A stretch of DNA of 64,000 nt. It comes from Elephas maximus indicus. Taxonomy: Eukaryota > Chordata > Mammalia > Proboscidea > Elephantidae. The first letter of the stretch is position 1. Each line of letters begins with the position of its first letter. The stretch is taken from assembly GCF_024166365.1 (NCBI RefSeq), contig NC_064830.1:87910721-87974720 (forward strand), in the 5' to 3' direction. This document shows, piece after piece, positions 33,701 to 44,922 of the stretch. Below the pieces are notes generated by a model. It ran no database searches. It saw only the letters and a program-made list of their open reading frames with translations, and was not told where the DNA came from. Made by a program: the position numbers and the translations under genes.

Positions 33701-34804
33701 GTAGGACCTGGGGCAGCACACTGTAATGAGATACATTAATATATTTTATATTAATGTATATAATATACATAATATAACTGCAGCAAAATATGAATACTCA
33801 TACTACTGAATATTCATAATATTTGTAAAAAAAGACTATACAGTTCATGTTCATTCAGATCAAGTTTTGCCACCAAATAGTTGCATCTAAAGGTTTGTGG
33901 ACCTGTCCATGAATATAATACTAGTTCCTAACGGATGACTATCTAGGCTATTAATAGTCTTTTGCTACTGTTTGTACTGTACTTTAAAGAATATTCTAGT
34001 TCAGACATCTTGGCACATGTGCAGGAATAGCCAACGGTTAAATTCTTAAACGTGTTATTAATGGAAAAATGGGTATTTCCAATTTGTCTCTTAACAGTGT
34101 AAGAGAGGGGCAGAACATTTTGTTCTCGGCTACCTCATAAAATGCTGGCCAGGTTCAAGGGTAGCTGCCCTTGGTGGAGGTACCTAACATTGGAACCGTG
34201 CAGTGGTCACCCCTATAGGTTCCTATTCTACTTTTCTCATGAGGGTATGGGGCGGGGGTGGAGGCATATTCAGTTCCTGGATTTCTGAAAGCCTCTCTCG
34301 CTGGCCGTCAGCTCTGAGAGCGCCTGTCTCGGCCAATTGGAGGTCAGTGGGGCTGTAAATTTCAGACATGGCTAGCATACAAACAGCAGACCCTCCCCTT
34401 TTCTCATTTAAGTACACAGTGTTCTTGCACCTTCAGCCTTCTGGGGAACCAGGAGCTGCCCCTTCTATGTTTACAGATCTCAATTGCTTTGTTAAAAAAA
34501 AAAAAAAGGAGAGAAAAGAAAATGCAGACTGATGGTGCCACATTCCAAGAGCCTGATATGACAGCTGACATTCCAGATCTGCACTTTCACCAGAATGAAA
34601 CCTTTTAGTTCCTATTTCTGGGCAGAGAAGAACTGAATGCATTTTAGACTCAACTGCCAAATTCATTTCCAGTTGTGAAGTTATGATTGTCAGTCTGTCT
34701 GCTTCTTGAGGTCTTCGTCTCTGCAGCTTTGAGGTCTTGGAGAGTGGGGCCAGTAGAAACACTGAGGCCACTTCATGATTTATGAAGGGCCAGTAAGTCA
34801 CATG

Positions 34805-35065
34805 GCAGGGTTAGAAGCACTATGGCAAAGTAGTTGAGGCTGTGAACCCTGGAACCAAACAGCCTGGATTTCTAGCCTGGCCCCTCCACGCAGGCATCTT
34901 CTCCGTGACTTGACTTCCTCTTGTATAAACCAAGGATAGTGTAGAACCTTTATCACAGGGCTGTGGGAAGGACAAGGACCTACTGTGTTAATACATGTAA
35001 AGTGCTTAGAACAATGCCTGGCACATACTTGGAGCTCAGTAAACACTGTATCATAATTTAGGACT
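34805..35065 (+). mobile_element. MIR
   Basis: 'TGGCAAAGTAGTTGAGGCTG', then 'AACAATGCCTGGCACATACT' and 'AGCTCAGTAAACACTGTATC'. Confidence 0.7.
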
Positions 35066-35702
35066 GGCAGGGGCAAAATAACCTGTTTGAAAAGCTAATC
35101 CCTTCAAAGTCAGAGGTGGAGGAGAGACTTGCCAACAAAAAGCAGGACATGGGTCAGGCCAGTGTTCATCCTCACCTCAGTGGTGCAATAGAAGAACAGG
35201 CAGGTAATCTCTTCCCCATCGGAATTATCTTGCAACCGAATTACCAGCCTCCTCCGTGATCCCTGGGATCAGGTTGGGAGCTGCAGGAAACATGTCCACT
35301 GACGCAGTACCGGAAACCCAAGTTTTAACAATATCAAGGCCAAGACTCAAGCCTGGAAAAGCAAAGAGAATCAATTTCTGAGAAAATGCCAGGAAGGAGA
35401 TTGACATGTCTGAAACCTTCCTGGTATCAGTTTAGCTTCCAGCACAAGACTGAACTCTAGGAAAAACCCATCAGAGAGCTGCAATTTGTGGCCAGAAAGA
35501 GAGAATGTTGACGGCTTCCCCTTCCTGGGTAAGCAGCATGCCCTTCAGCAGAGTTTTCTCTATCCTCAGATCTTAGGCAGGAAATTGCCTCTGAAGTGTC
35601 TCCCTTTACCTCTCCCAGCCCATCACCTTATAGAATCTTACATATGATTAGAAAAGAGAATGATACTATCTAAAGAGAAGGCAGTTCCTGCAAGTTACTC
35701 AT

Positions 35703-35870
35703 GAACCAGAAAACCAAACCCATTGCCATCGAGTGAATTCTGACTTATAGCGACCCTGTAGGGCAGAGTAGAACTGCCCCATAGGGCTTCTAAGGGGCAC
35801 CTGGCAGATTCGAAGTGCTACTCTTTTGGTTAGCAGCTGTAGCCCTTAACCACTGTACCACCAGGGTTTC
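35703..35870 (-). mobile_element. AfroSINE
   Basis: Reverse copy with a perfect 12-bp TSD 'CAAGTTACTCAT' at 35691-35702 and 35871-35882. Confidence 0.92.
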
Positions 35871-36344
35871 CAAGTTACTCATAGGTGTATATAAGCAGGT
35901 AAAATGGGCCTGTGAGATCTGCCCCCCAATCTGGGGACACCTCTAGAGGAACTGGACAGGACCATGAGAGCAGGGCCAGGTTGTATGGGCTCCAGTCTGG
36001 GTCCACCGCCACTGACTGTGGCCACAGTCATTTTCTTCTCGGTGCCTCTGTTTATGGTCTCTCAGGTCTGACAAGAGTCAGTGGTTCTGTGACTTCACTT
36101 TGTTAGGGGTCACAGTCATATCTTTCCAACTCTGTTCAAGTGATAGAAGCCCTCCTCAAATCAACTTTGAGCAAAAAAAAGGGACTTTGTCGCCTCACCT
36201 AACTGAAAAGTAGACAGCACCAGGCATGGCTGGACCTAGGTGCCCTGACACTCTCTTGACTCTGTGGTTCCATTCTCGGCAGGCTGCTTCCTCTTGGTGG
36301 CAAGATGGCTGCCAGCAGCCCAGGCTTACAGTTATAGAGACCAC

Positions 36345-36560
36345 AGAGCATGAGTGGAAAAGCACAGGCGCTAGAGCCAGGTAGCCTGGGGTCACATCCT
36401 GGCTCATCACTTATCCAAGTAGCTTGACCACCTCTGAGCCTCAGTTTCTGCACATGTAGGATGGGGCATAATAGTGGCAGCACGTACCTCAAAGGATAGT
36501 CATGGGTGACTAGAACAGTACCTGACTTATAGTAAGCCCTGAATAAGCTATAGGTGCTTT
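36345..36560 (+). mobile_element. MIR
   Basis: 'AGAGCCAGGTAGCCTGGGGT', 'CTGAGCCTCAGTTTCTGCAC' and 'ACTTATAGTAAGCCCTGAAT' in MIR order. Confidence 0.75.
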
Positions 36561-36742
36561 TTCCTCTTCTTCTCCATCCCTGTCATTACTATATTCTCTC
36601 AGCCACTCCAGCAAAAAGAGAGTAACCCCTTCACCACAGTTCCAACCACGTCTCCGAATTGAGATTCCCTGGCCAGTCAGGGCCGTGTATCTGTCCTGGA
36701 GGTGAGGGTAGGGTAGAGTCAATCCTTCATTAAGCACAGGGT

Positions 36743-36893
36743 AAAACCAAACCAAACCCATTGCCCTCAAGTCAATTCCGACTCATAGCAACCGTGTAGA
36801 ACAGAGCACAACTGCCCCATAGGGTTTCCGAGGAGCAGCTGGTGGTTTTGAACTGCCAGCCTTTTGGTTAGCAGCCTTAGCTCTTAACGCTGT
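36743..36893 (-). mobile_element. AfroSINE
   Basis: Reverse copy, tail 'AAAACCAAACCAAACCCATT'. Its head is shortened. It faces a forward copy 57 bp away (36950-37120). Confidence 0.85.
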
Positions 36894-36949
36894 GCCAAAG
36901 GAACGGCTGTCTTCCCAAAGGAAAATCAGGATACTGTTGCCAGAAGAGG

Positions 36950-37120
36950 AGCCCTGGTGGCACAGTGGTTAAGAGCTTGGCTGCTAACCAAAAGGTTGAC
37001 AGTTCGAATCCACCAGCTGCTTCTTGGAAACTCTATGGGGCAGCTCTGCCCTGTCCTCTAGGGTTGCTATAGGGTCACTGTGAGTCAGAATTGACTCAAT
37101 GGCAACTGGTTTAGTTTTTA
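36950..37120 (+). mobile_element. AfroSINE
   Basis: Forward copy with an internal repeat of 'AGGGTTGCTATAGGGTCACT'. 'GTTGCCAGAA' occurs on both sides as a likely TSD. Confidence 0.88.
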
Positions 37121-37374
37121 ACGGGTTGCCAGAAAAAGAAGGGAAAAAGAATAGGCAGGCAAAAACATCAGCTGGGCCCCACATGGCCACTTTGTGGTGG
37201 GAGTAGTAAAACATAATTGTTAAAAAATGTCTTGTACATCCTTCATCTAATTTGCTCCTCACAATATTATCCTTGTATGTGAGGAAACGTAGGCTCAGAG
37301 TGGTGAGGTGGCCAGCCTAGTTGACATAGCAATTGCAGGGCCCAGCGGATACGTACGCTGTGTTCCGTGCACCA

Positions 37375-37540
37375 GGGCTGAGTGGCAAGAGCATGGGTCA
37401 CTTTGGAGGCAGCTAGAGGACCTTAAGTAAGTTCCGTAGCCGTTCTGGGGCTCAATGTCTTCATCCATAAGGCAGAGGTTATCTGCCCTTCTCCCTGGGT
37501 GTTATGAGGACTTGATGAGATTGGGGGAGACAAACACATG
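37375..37540 (+). mobile_element. MIR, diverged
   Basis: 'AGTTCCGTAGCCGTTCTGGG', 'CTTCATCCATAAGGCAGAGG' and 'GTGTTATGAGGACTTGATGA' follow MIR order loosely. Confidence 0.5.
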
Positions 37541-37748
37541 AAGCCCAGCCCCACTCTCGACGCTGGATGGCTCAGCAATGCTCCTTTCCCTCCTCTCCTC
37601 ACAGGACCCTACTGTCAGCTTGTAGCCAGACAGAATGACTCTGTGCATTCCTGTGCCCACAGGGCTGGGCAAGTGAATAGTAAGGCAGGGCAACAACTGC
37701 CAGATAATTTCCTCATCCAAGGAGCAGAGGTAGTCTGATGCTTGCTTC

Positions 37749-38460
37749 TGTTACAGGCCAGGGCTTCCCAGCTCGGGAGTAAGCGCTGCTTATGTTCCTA
37801 CCTTCTTCTGACTAAGAATGACCAGGAGAGGCTCAGAGGTTCCACAGAAACAAAGGTTTATTAGGAAAAGCCTGGCGAGGGAAGGATGGAGAGGGGTTTT
37901 CACCTATCTCTCCCTGAACGAAGGATTTCTTAAGGCTTATAAAAAGGCATTATCTTTATTCATTAGATGGGTGGAGATTTTCAGGAGAAGGGGAAGGATT
38001 ATGAAAATCAAATGCGCGCGCATTTGGAATTCAGGAAGGAACTAAGATGGAGTCTGTCACAAAGGCTGCTGGGATGTCGAATAGGACTTATTCTGGGATG
38101 TTGCACATGCGTGAAGTCTGTGGATCCTAGTTCGAGTCTTGGCAAGGGATCTTTGTTCATGATTATCTCATGTGGAAGGTCATTCATAGGCTACCTTGAT
38201 TTTTACTGTGCATGCTCTATACCTGGTGGGGGACTTGAAAAACAACTCAAGAGAGTTATCAGTAATTTATAGCAGGTCAAGCATGTAGGGATAGGAAATG
38301 TGGCCCCTTATCTTGTCTGAGCACCTAGTTTGTTAATCACAAGTAGTTCTCGGGTGCTAGCAGTAAAAATTATGTGGTGGTCTGCACTTAGGTTTAGATT
38401 CCAGGAATACTGAATCAGAGGTTATTTAATTATAGCCAGTCTGATCTCTTGCCTGTCTCA
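37749..38460 (-). mobile_element. Solo LTR, probably class I ERV
   Basis: 712 bp, from TGTTACAGG to GCCTGTCTCA, i.e. TGAGACAGG...CCTGTAACA on the minus strand. A 4-bp direct repeat CTTC flanks it (37745-37748 and 38461-38464), as in gammaretrovirus-like ERVs. On the minus strand it has a TATA-like 'TTTTTATAAGCC' and an AATAAA about 60-70 bp before the region resembling U5. A perfect 18-bp palindrome (38009-38026) lies in U3. No internal region is visible. Confidence 0.65.
38009..38026. repeat. Perfect 18-bp palindrome in the LTR
   Basis: CAAATGCGCGCGCATTTG equals its own reverse complement. The core is an 8-bp GCGCGCGC run. Confidence 0.95.
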
Positions 38461-38688
38461 CTTCCCCCGTCTAAATAAATGCAGTTATGCAGTTAACAAT
38501 GACTGGACTCTGATTAGAAGCCTCCAACACTGAAGAGATTATGTGTGCCCTCTTTGCCCCCCACTGTGTAATTCAAAACCAAAACTGTGAAATAAGTGTA
38601 GGGAAGGTCAACAAAGCTCTGTATTCCTTTTCCCATGACTTTGACCCCCTCCCTTTTTTTCTTTTTTTAATAAAAATTTACACTCTTT

Positions 38689-39189
38689 TGTCATGGATTG
38701 AATTATGTCCCTGCAAAAATGTGTATATCAATTTGGCTGGGCCATGATTTGCAGTACTGTATGGTTGTCTTCCATTTTGTGATTGTAATTTTATGTTAAG
38801 GAGGATTAGAGTAGGGTTATAACACTCTTTTTTTACCCAGGTCACATTCCTGAGCCAATGTAAAGTGAGTTTCCCTGGAGTGTGGCCTGTACCACCTTTT
38901 ACTTCTTAAGAGATAAAAGGAATGAGAAGCAAGTAGAGAGTGGGGGACCTCATACCACCAAGGAAGAAGCACAGGGAGCAGAGCATGTCCTTTGGACTCA
39001 AGATTCCTGCACAGAGAAGCTTCTAGTCCAGGGGAAGATCGATGAGAAGGCCAACAGAGAGAGAAAGCCTTCCCCTGGAGCTGACACCCTCAATTTGGAC
39101 TCTGAGTCTATTTTACTGTAAAGAAATAAATTTCTCTTCGTTAAAGCCTTGTGGTATTTCCGTTATAGCAGCATTAGATGACTAAGACA
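38689..39189 (+). mobile_element. MaLR-type solo LTR with perfect TSD
   Basis: 501 bp, TGTCATGGATTGAATT...GATGACTAAGACA. The 5-bp TSD 'TCTTT' at 38684-38688 and 39190-39194 is perfect. Contains AATAAA near 39125. Confidence 0.9.
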
Positions 39190-39229
39190 TCTTTCAGAAA
39201 ATTTCTTTTGGCTGTTCCTGTTTTGTTGA

Positions 39230-39485
39230 TGCCGTGGGAGGTAGCTTGGTACATAAGAGGCAGAATGGCAGAGTGTCAAGGGCAAGGTAGGAGTCTGGGT
39301 TGCACTGCCTGTGTTTGCATCCTGGTTCTTAATAGCCGTGTCGTCTTTGCAAGTTACATAACCTCTTTGTGCTTCAGCTTCCTCTAATGCAGAATGGAGC
39401 TGAAAATAGAGTACCTACTCATGGATGGGGCTGTTGGAAGAATTAAAAGAATTAGTACATGCAAAGTGCTTTTAAAACCAAACCT
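39230..39485 (+). mobile_element. MIR
   Basis: 'GTTTGCATCCTGGTTCTTAA', 'TAACCTCTTTGTGCTTCAGC' and 'GTACATGCAAAGTGCTTTTA' in MIR order. Confidence 0.7.
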
Positions 39486-39800
39486 GTATGTTATTTGGGT
39501 TTTGGGGTATGTTATTTACGTGTCTGCTGTTATTATTCGTCATGTCCTACCACCGGGCTCTGTCCACTCAGTGTTCCATCAGGTGGGGTGACTAGGGCAG
39601 GAGGAGGGTTAGCATAGTTCACACCTGCAGTCATCCACCTCAGTGAAGCCTACAGTAGACATTTTTTCTCTCTCTCATTCCTGAAGTAATGCATACCGAT
39701 TGTTATCAGTTAGAAGTTCATCTTTCTAGACCTATTTTTATCTACTGTGTCAGTTAGGAATGCATTTGGCTGCAAATAGCAGAAAACCCTAACTAAGAAT

Positions 39801-40034
39801 GGCCTAAGCCAGAGATTGGTAAACTTTTTCTGTAAAGTGCCAGAGAGTCAATATTTTTAGGCTTTGCAAGCCATACAGTCTCCATTGCAACTATTTGACT
39901 AAGTTGTTGTAGCACAAAAGCAGCTGTAGTCAATGCGTAAACAAATGAGTGTAGCTGAATTCCAATAAAACTTTATTTACAAAAACAGGCGATAGGCCAG
40001 TTTTGTCCTATAGGCTGTAATTTGCCAACCATTG
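39801..40034 (+). mobile_element. hAT-type DNA transposon
   Basis: 'AGAGATTGGTAAACTTTTTC' at the start and 'TAATTTGCCAACC' at the end; same family as 21706-21939. 'TCCAATAAAACTTTATTTAC' is diagnostic. Confidence 0.8.
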
Positions 40035-40180
40035 GGATTTATTTGGCTTACATGGCAAAAAAATCTGGAAGTAGCCTTGTAAGAAAGACCATTTACACTC
40101 CTGCCAAAAAACAGATGAAAATGCCTTACCAATACTGAATATTAACAGCCTTTTATGTTTTTGCTAGTCCTCTTTTCCTT

Positions 40181-40738
40181 GTTGTTGTTGTTGGTAGGTG
40201 CTTTTGAGCTAATTTTGACTTATAGCGATCCCATGTGACAGAGTAGAACTGACCCATAGGGTTTTCTAGGCTGTAACCTTTTTGGGAGCAGATCACTAGG
40301 TCTTTTTTTCTTGTGCTTTAGATGAAGGTTTACAGAGCAAATTAGTTTCTCGTTAAACAATTAATACACATATTGTTTTGTTACATTGGTTGCCAACCCC
40401 ACGACGTGTCGACACTCACCCCTTCTGGACCTTGGGTTCCCCATTTTCAGCTTTTCTGTCCCCTCCTGCCTTCTGGTCCTTGCCCCTGGGTTGGTATGCG
40501 CATTTAGTCTTATTTTGCCTTATATGCCTGTCTAATCTTTGGCTGAAGGGTGAACCTCAGGAATGATTTCTGTCCTGACTTAAAAGTGTGACCAGGGGCC
40601 ATGCTCTTGGAGTTTCTCCAGCCTCTGTCAGACAGTGTTTGGTCACCAGGTCTTCCTCCCATGGAACCTCTGGGTGGCTTCAAACTGCCAGCCTTTCACT
40701 TAGCAGCTGAGCACTTCACTATGGTGTCACCAGTGCTC
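40181..40738 (-). mobile_element. AfroSINE, CAAC-tail type, split by family B
   Basis: Parts 40181-40304 and 40648-40738 together make a reverse long-form AfroSINE. Its tail end is 'TTGTTGTTGTTGTTGGTAGG' and its head 'GGTGTCACCAGTGCTCC'. Confidence 0.75.
40305..40647 (-). mobile_element. Retroposon family B copy 2
   Basis: Reverse copy inside an AfroSINE, flanked by AGGTCTT (40298-40304 and 40648-40654). On the minus strand it ends near 'CTTCATCTAAAGCACAAG' and an A-run. Its 5' end aligns with that of copy 1 (both have 'TCTGA.(A/T)GAG(A/G)CTGGA'). Confidence 0.7.
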
Positions 40739-41604
40739 CTTTTTTGTCTCTCTATCTGTGTGTTTGGTAAACGCCTCTGCCTAATCTTCCAGCTCACCGG
40801 TATGTTCTATATGTTGACCTATTCTGTGTTTTAGCCATCTACTGGAGGTTTTTTTTTTTTTTATGATTAAATCTTTTATTTATGATTTCTAATTAATTAT
40901 TTTCCATGACAGACTGTTCTTGTTTAAAGGATACAATATCTTCTCTTCTCCCTCTGAGAGTACTGAATACATTCTAAATGTCTCTGCTTACATTGCTATC
41001 TCTGTTTCTTTGGCTGTTAGTGCGCCTGTTTGTTGAGTTGGTCCCTGTCTTTCATGGCGTTAGTTTGCTGCCAGTGATTAGGGGTGGAGGGGCAGGACTT
41101 GCTACAGGAAGTGTGGTGTTAGTAGTTTGTCTTCTGAGCACAGGTTCTCCCTTTTCTTTCTTGACCTGTTCTGCCTTCCTGGCCCAGAGACCCCCAATCA
41201 TAGCTCCTGCAAGCTAAGTGGAAAGAGGGGCCACCTCTTGGTATCCCCCCAGAGTTCTCCATCATTCTGCTTGGCTCTTGGCCAAAGACCCTCTCCTCTC
41301 CCTGCACAATGTGCTGCCTCTGTGTTTGGAGCAGCCCGGGACCACCTCCGCCGTTCACAGCAGCTTTTCCTAGCTTCTGTTTTGGCCTGTGTTCCTTTTC
41401 ACTAATCCAATTCTGTCTGCCATCCATTTCTCAGGAATTTCTCAACACTTTAATCTGCCAATGGCACCCTCTTATTTTCCCAGGCTGTTATAGCTTCTAA
41501 ATGGTGTCATTTCTGTAGATTTGTGTAAGAGAGGCTGATATGTGTCCTTGCTCTTGGTCTTCCCTACTTGAGTCAGCCTAATGTGACTTCTGGTTAGCGT
41601 CTTT

Positions 41605-41838
41605 TTTTTTTTTTCAATTTATTTTGTTGCTGTGGAGAATATACAGAGCAAAACGTACATCAATTCAAGAGTCACTACATGTATAGTTCAGTGCATTGAT
41701 TACGTTCTTTGAGTTGTGCAACCATTCTCACCTTCCTTTTCTGAGTTGTTCCTCCCCCATTAACATAAACTCACTGCCCCGTAAGGTTCCTATCTAATCT
41801 TTCGAGTTGCTGTTGTCAGTCTGGTTAGAGTCTTAAAC
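41605..41838 (-). mobile_element. Retroposon family A, short copy
   Basis: Poly-T at 41608-41620, then 'CTGTGGAGAATATACAGAGC', 'TTCTGAGTTGTTCCTCCCCC' and 'TTAACATAAACTCACTGCCC'. Truncated at the far end. Confidence 0.65.
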
Positions 41839-41959
41839 CTTCCTGGTCACTTTCATCTGGACAATATTTATCTTACCACCCTCTTTCCTTAAAAGAAAGT
41901 TCTAGAACCAGACTGAATATTCCGGCTAGTAACTGATCAGCCTAGAATGTAGGGATAGG

Positions 41960-42175
41960 GTCCACTTTCTAATTAGAACTGGGTTCAAATACTAACTCTG
42001 CTTTAAATTAGCTTGGTCAAGTCCTTTTACCTCTCTACGCCTCAACTTCCTCACCTGTCAAATGGGGATAATGATAATAATACCTCCCTCATAGGGTTAA
42101 TGAGAATATCGGTTGAAATAGTATATGTCAAGTGTTGAACATTGATTGGCCTGGCACACCGTAGACATTATTTCT
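41960..42175 (+). mobile_element. MIR
   Basis: 'CTGGGTTCAAATACTAACTC', 'GTCAAATGGGGATAATGATA' and 'CCTGGCACACCGTAGACATT'. Confidence 0.8.
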
Positions 42176-42784
42176 TTTCTTCTCTCTTATTCTGAGCAAA
42201 TATTTCTAGTGTTCTCATTGTGTTTGCCACGGTGGTGGTAGTTTCTGGCAGCCAGACCACACTGTTAGTTCATACTGAGCACATCAACTAAAAGCACTGT
42301 CTTTTGTCTTGCGAACTTTTCTCAAGCCAGACTTATCTCCTAGTGCCTCCGCTTGTACCAGACCTTTACCTTGGCCATGATGCATTCCATCAAGCTGCCC
42401 TTGACCCATCTCTAGCCTATAGAAATTGATCTGAACCCAGATTCCTTCATCCAGTTCGTTCCATGTGCCTCTCCTCTGAATGTCATCTGCAGACTTCAAA
42501 AACAATCTTCAACGGCCAGATCCAGCCATTGATACAAGGATAGCCCAGCATGGGACCAAGGACAGAATCCCAAGGCATACCACCCTCCCGGGGAAGAGTA
42601 ATTTAGATGACTGGGCAAGATGATTTATTTATCCAGTTCCTGTAATAGTATGTCCTTGTGGCTTGATTATAGTAAGAATGTTACAAACTGTGTATTTAGG
42701 TGTTATTTACTGTGGGCCAGGTAAGCACTTTTCAAATATTATTTTTATTTCTTATAACACCTCTACAAGGTAAATATTTGTATT

Positions 42785-43150
42785 ACTTAGGACTTGGTTA
42801 AAAAAATAAATAAACTCACCCTAGCTTTAGCAGAAGGGGGACTCTGTTACTTTATCAAGGCTATGGAAAGGAATTGCTTTACAGAATCCAAGGGCAGGGA
42901 TGCATCAAGTGTCAAGAACAGATGAACCAGTGCCTGGGTCCCTAGGGTCCCAGGAAGTGCTTTCTCTACAGATCTTACCTTTGCATCTCTCTGCTTCCTT
43001 GTCATTCTTCTCACTTGGCACAAACCAGTTTTCTTTGTTCTCAGCTCACCTGGCAGAAGACAGCTGCCACCAGCAACTCCAGAGTTCGCTTTCCCCTTTT
43101 AAGAGCGCAGCCAGATCCTCCCAGAACCTTTTAATCCAGACTTCCCAGGA
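42785..43150. repeat. Old interspersed repeat, unclassified
   Basis: Diverged copy related to 53135-53960 by phrases such as 'TTGGTTAAAAAAATAAATAA' and 'CCAGCAACTCCAGAGTTCGC'. Low confidence. Confidence 0.35.
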
Positions 43151-43299
43151 TTATTGGCCTGGCCTGATTCAGGTGCCTGCTCTTGGCTCAGCCAGTTGTG
43201 GTCAAGGTGGGGACACACTACCTAGACTTGGCCTCCAGGAATGTCAGTGCTGTGACTGTGAGGCTCCTGGGACAAGGTGATATCCAGACTCCAGCTGCC

Positions 43300-43385
43300 C
43301 ATTTTACAAGTGAAAGTGAGGCCCAGAACCACACAGCTACTAAGCAGATGGAACTTGATCCTGAGGGTGTCTGAGGCTGGAGCTC
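43300..43385 (-). mobile_element. MIR fragment
   Basis: 'CATTTTACAAGTGAAAGTGA' followed by 'CCACACAGCTACTAAGCAGA'. Confidence 0.55.
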
Positions 43386-43654
43386 ATGTTTTTAATGCTG
43401 TGCCAGGCGTGCTCCTTTTGCTGGGCCACTTTGTCCCAGGGTGGCTTTAGTGGTGGTATTGGTGGGGGCTGGCCAGGGTCTCAGGCCGGGGAGCCCAAGG
43501 ACCATCACCATGGTCCAGTCCCAGGCCAGGGCTCTAGAGCCCAGCATTTTCAATTCAGATCCTTGGCTTGTTTATTTGTTTATTTCTTTGGTCACGTGGC
43601 ATACACCTCAGCCCTGGCCATCACAGACTCACAATTTAGTGGAGCAACCTGACA

Positions 43655-43885
43655 CTAAAGAGCAAAAGACTTTGGACTCCCGTAAAGTGGGGTTCAAATT
43701 CCAGCTCTGCCACTTTCTTACTGGGGAACTCTGGATAAGTCTCTCAACTTCTCTGTGCCCCAGTTTTCATAACTGTAAAATGGAGATAAGAATAATACTT
43801 TATCAGTTGTTGTGTGGATTCAATGATAATCATCATGCGGCCGTAGTGGCCAGCAGAGTAAACGATTCTGTAAGTGGTAGCAGTT
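43655..43885 (+). mobile_element. MIR
   Basis: 'GTTCAAATTCCAGCTCTGCC' and 'AACTGTAAAATGGAGATAAG', a well-preserved core. A 184-codon reading frame crosses this MIR and the next AfroSINE and is spurious. Confidence 0.8.
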
Positions 43886-43889
43886 TTCT

Positions 43890-44067
43890 TGTTGTTCGTT
43901 GCCATCGAGTCAGTTCCAACTCATGGGGAACCCATGTGTGTCAGAGTAGAACTCTGCTCCATAGGGTTTTCCAGGCTGTGACCTTTTGGAAATAGATCAC
44001 CAGGCCTATCTTCTGAGGTTCAAACTGCCAACCTTTCGGCTAGTTGTTTGCACCACCCAGGGACTCT
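43890..44067 (-). mobile_element. AfroSINE, CAAC-tail type
   Basis: Tail end 'CTTGTTGTTCGTTGCCATCG', head 'TGCACCACCCAGGGACTC'. Likely TSD 'TGGTAGCAGTTT' / 'TGGCAGCAGTTT'. Confidence 0.85.
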
Positions 44068-44922
44068 GGCAGCAGTTTATTAACTATGAAACAATGGGAA
44101 AGGTACAAGACTGCAGGAAAGAAAGCTTTTAATTTGGCCAGCAGAATAGGGGTGGGAGAGGGCCAGGGCTTCAAGGAGGAACTGACATTGAAGCTTGAAT
44201 AATGAATAGACGTAAGGGCAGGATTGGGTAAGGGCTCAGCAGATAAGAACAGATGCAGTCACATGAACTTGTACAGGAGCTGGAGAGACCAGCAAGTGAT
44301 TGAAGCAAAGAATACATACTGGGAACAGATGGGGGTCACTGAGACTGGTAATGCAGACTGGAGCCCGATGTAGAAAACTTTGCTTATTTATTCAGTCACT
44401 TGACATAAGTTTATGATGTACCTGCTATGTGCCAGGCATTGCCTTAGGCACACAGGACATTCAGCACTGAACTAAACAGACACAAATCTATACCCTCCAA
44501 GAGCTTATGTCCTAGTAGTAGGAGGCAGATACTAAGCAGATAAGTAAAATATGAGGAGTATCAAAGAAGAAGAATAAAGCAGGGAAGGGGGATGGGAGGG
44601 CTGAGTGTAGAAAGGAAGGATTGCTCTATTAAAGAGGGTTCTCAGGGAAGCCCTCACCGAGGGGGTGAGCTGAGACTTAACGGAAGTGAGTGAGCCATGC
44701 AGATCTCTGGGAAGAGAGCATGTCAGCCTAGAGAACAGCAGGGCCAGAGCTTGAGGTGGAAGGAGCTTGGTCACCTTCAAGGGATGACAAGGAGGTTTAC
44801 GTGGCTGAAGCAGGAGGGCAAGGGGCAGGGGCGGGGAAAGACCAGATGGTGTTGGGCCTTGGGGCCATTTCTAAGGATTTAGGCTTTTCTTCTAAGTGAG
44901 GTGGGAGCCATGGGAGTGTTTT

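Noticed and set aside
38461-38680. Internal proviral sequence beside the class I-like LTR
   Set aside because: The CTTC direct repeat fits a solo LTR better; the adjoining purine tract is short, and no retroviral motif follows.
43441-43995. 184-codon plus-strand frame
   Set aside because: It runs across a MIR and into an AfroSINE, so it cannot be one conserved gene.
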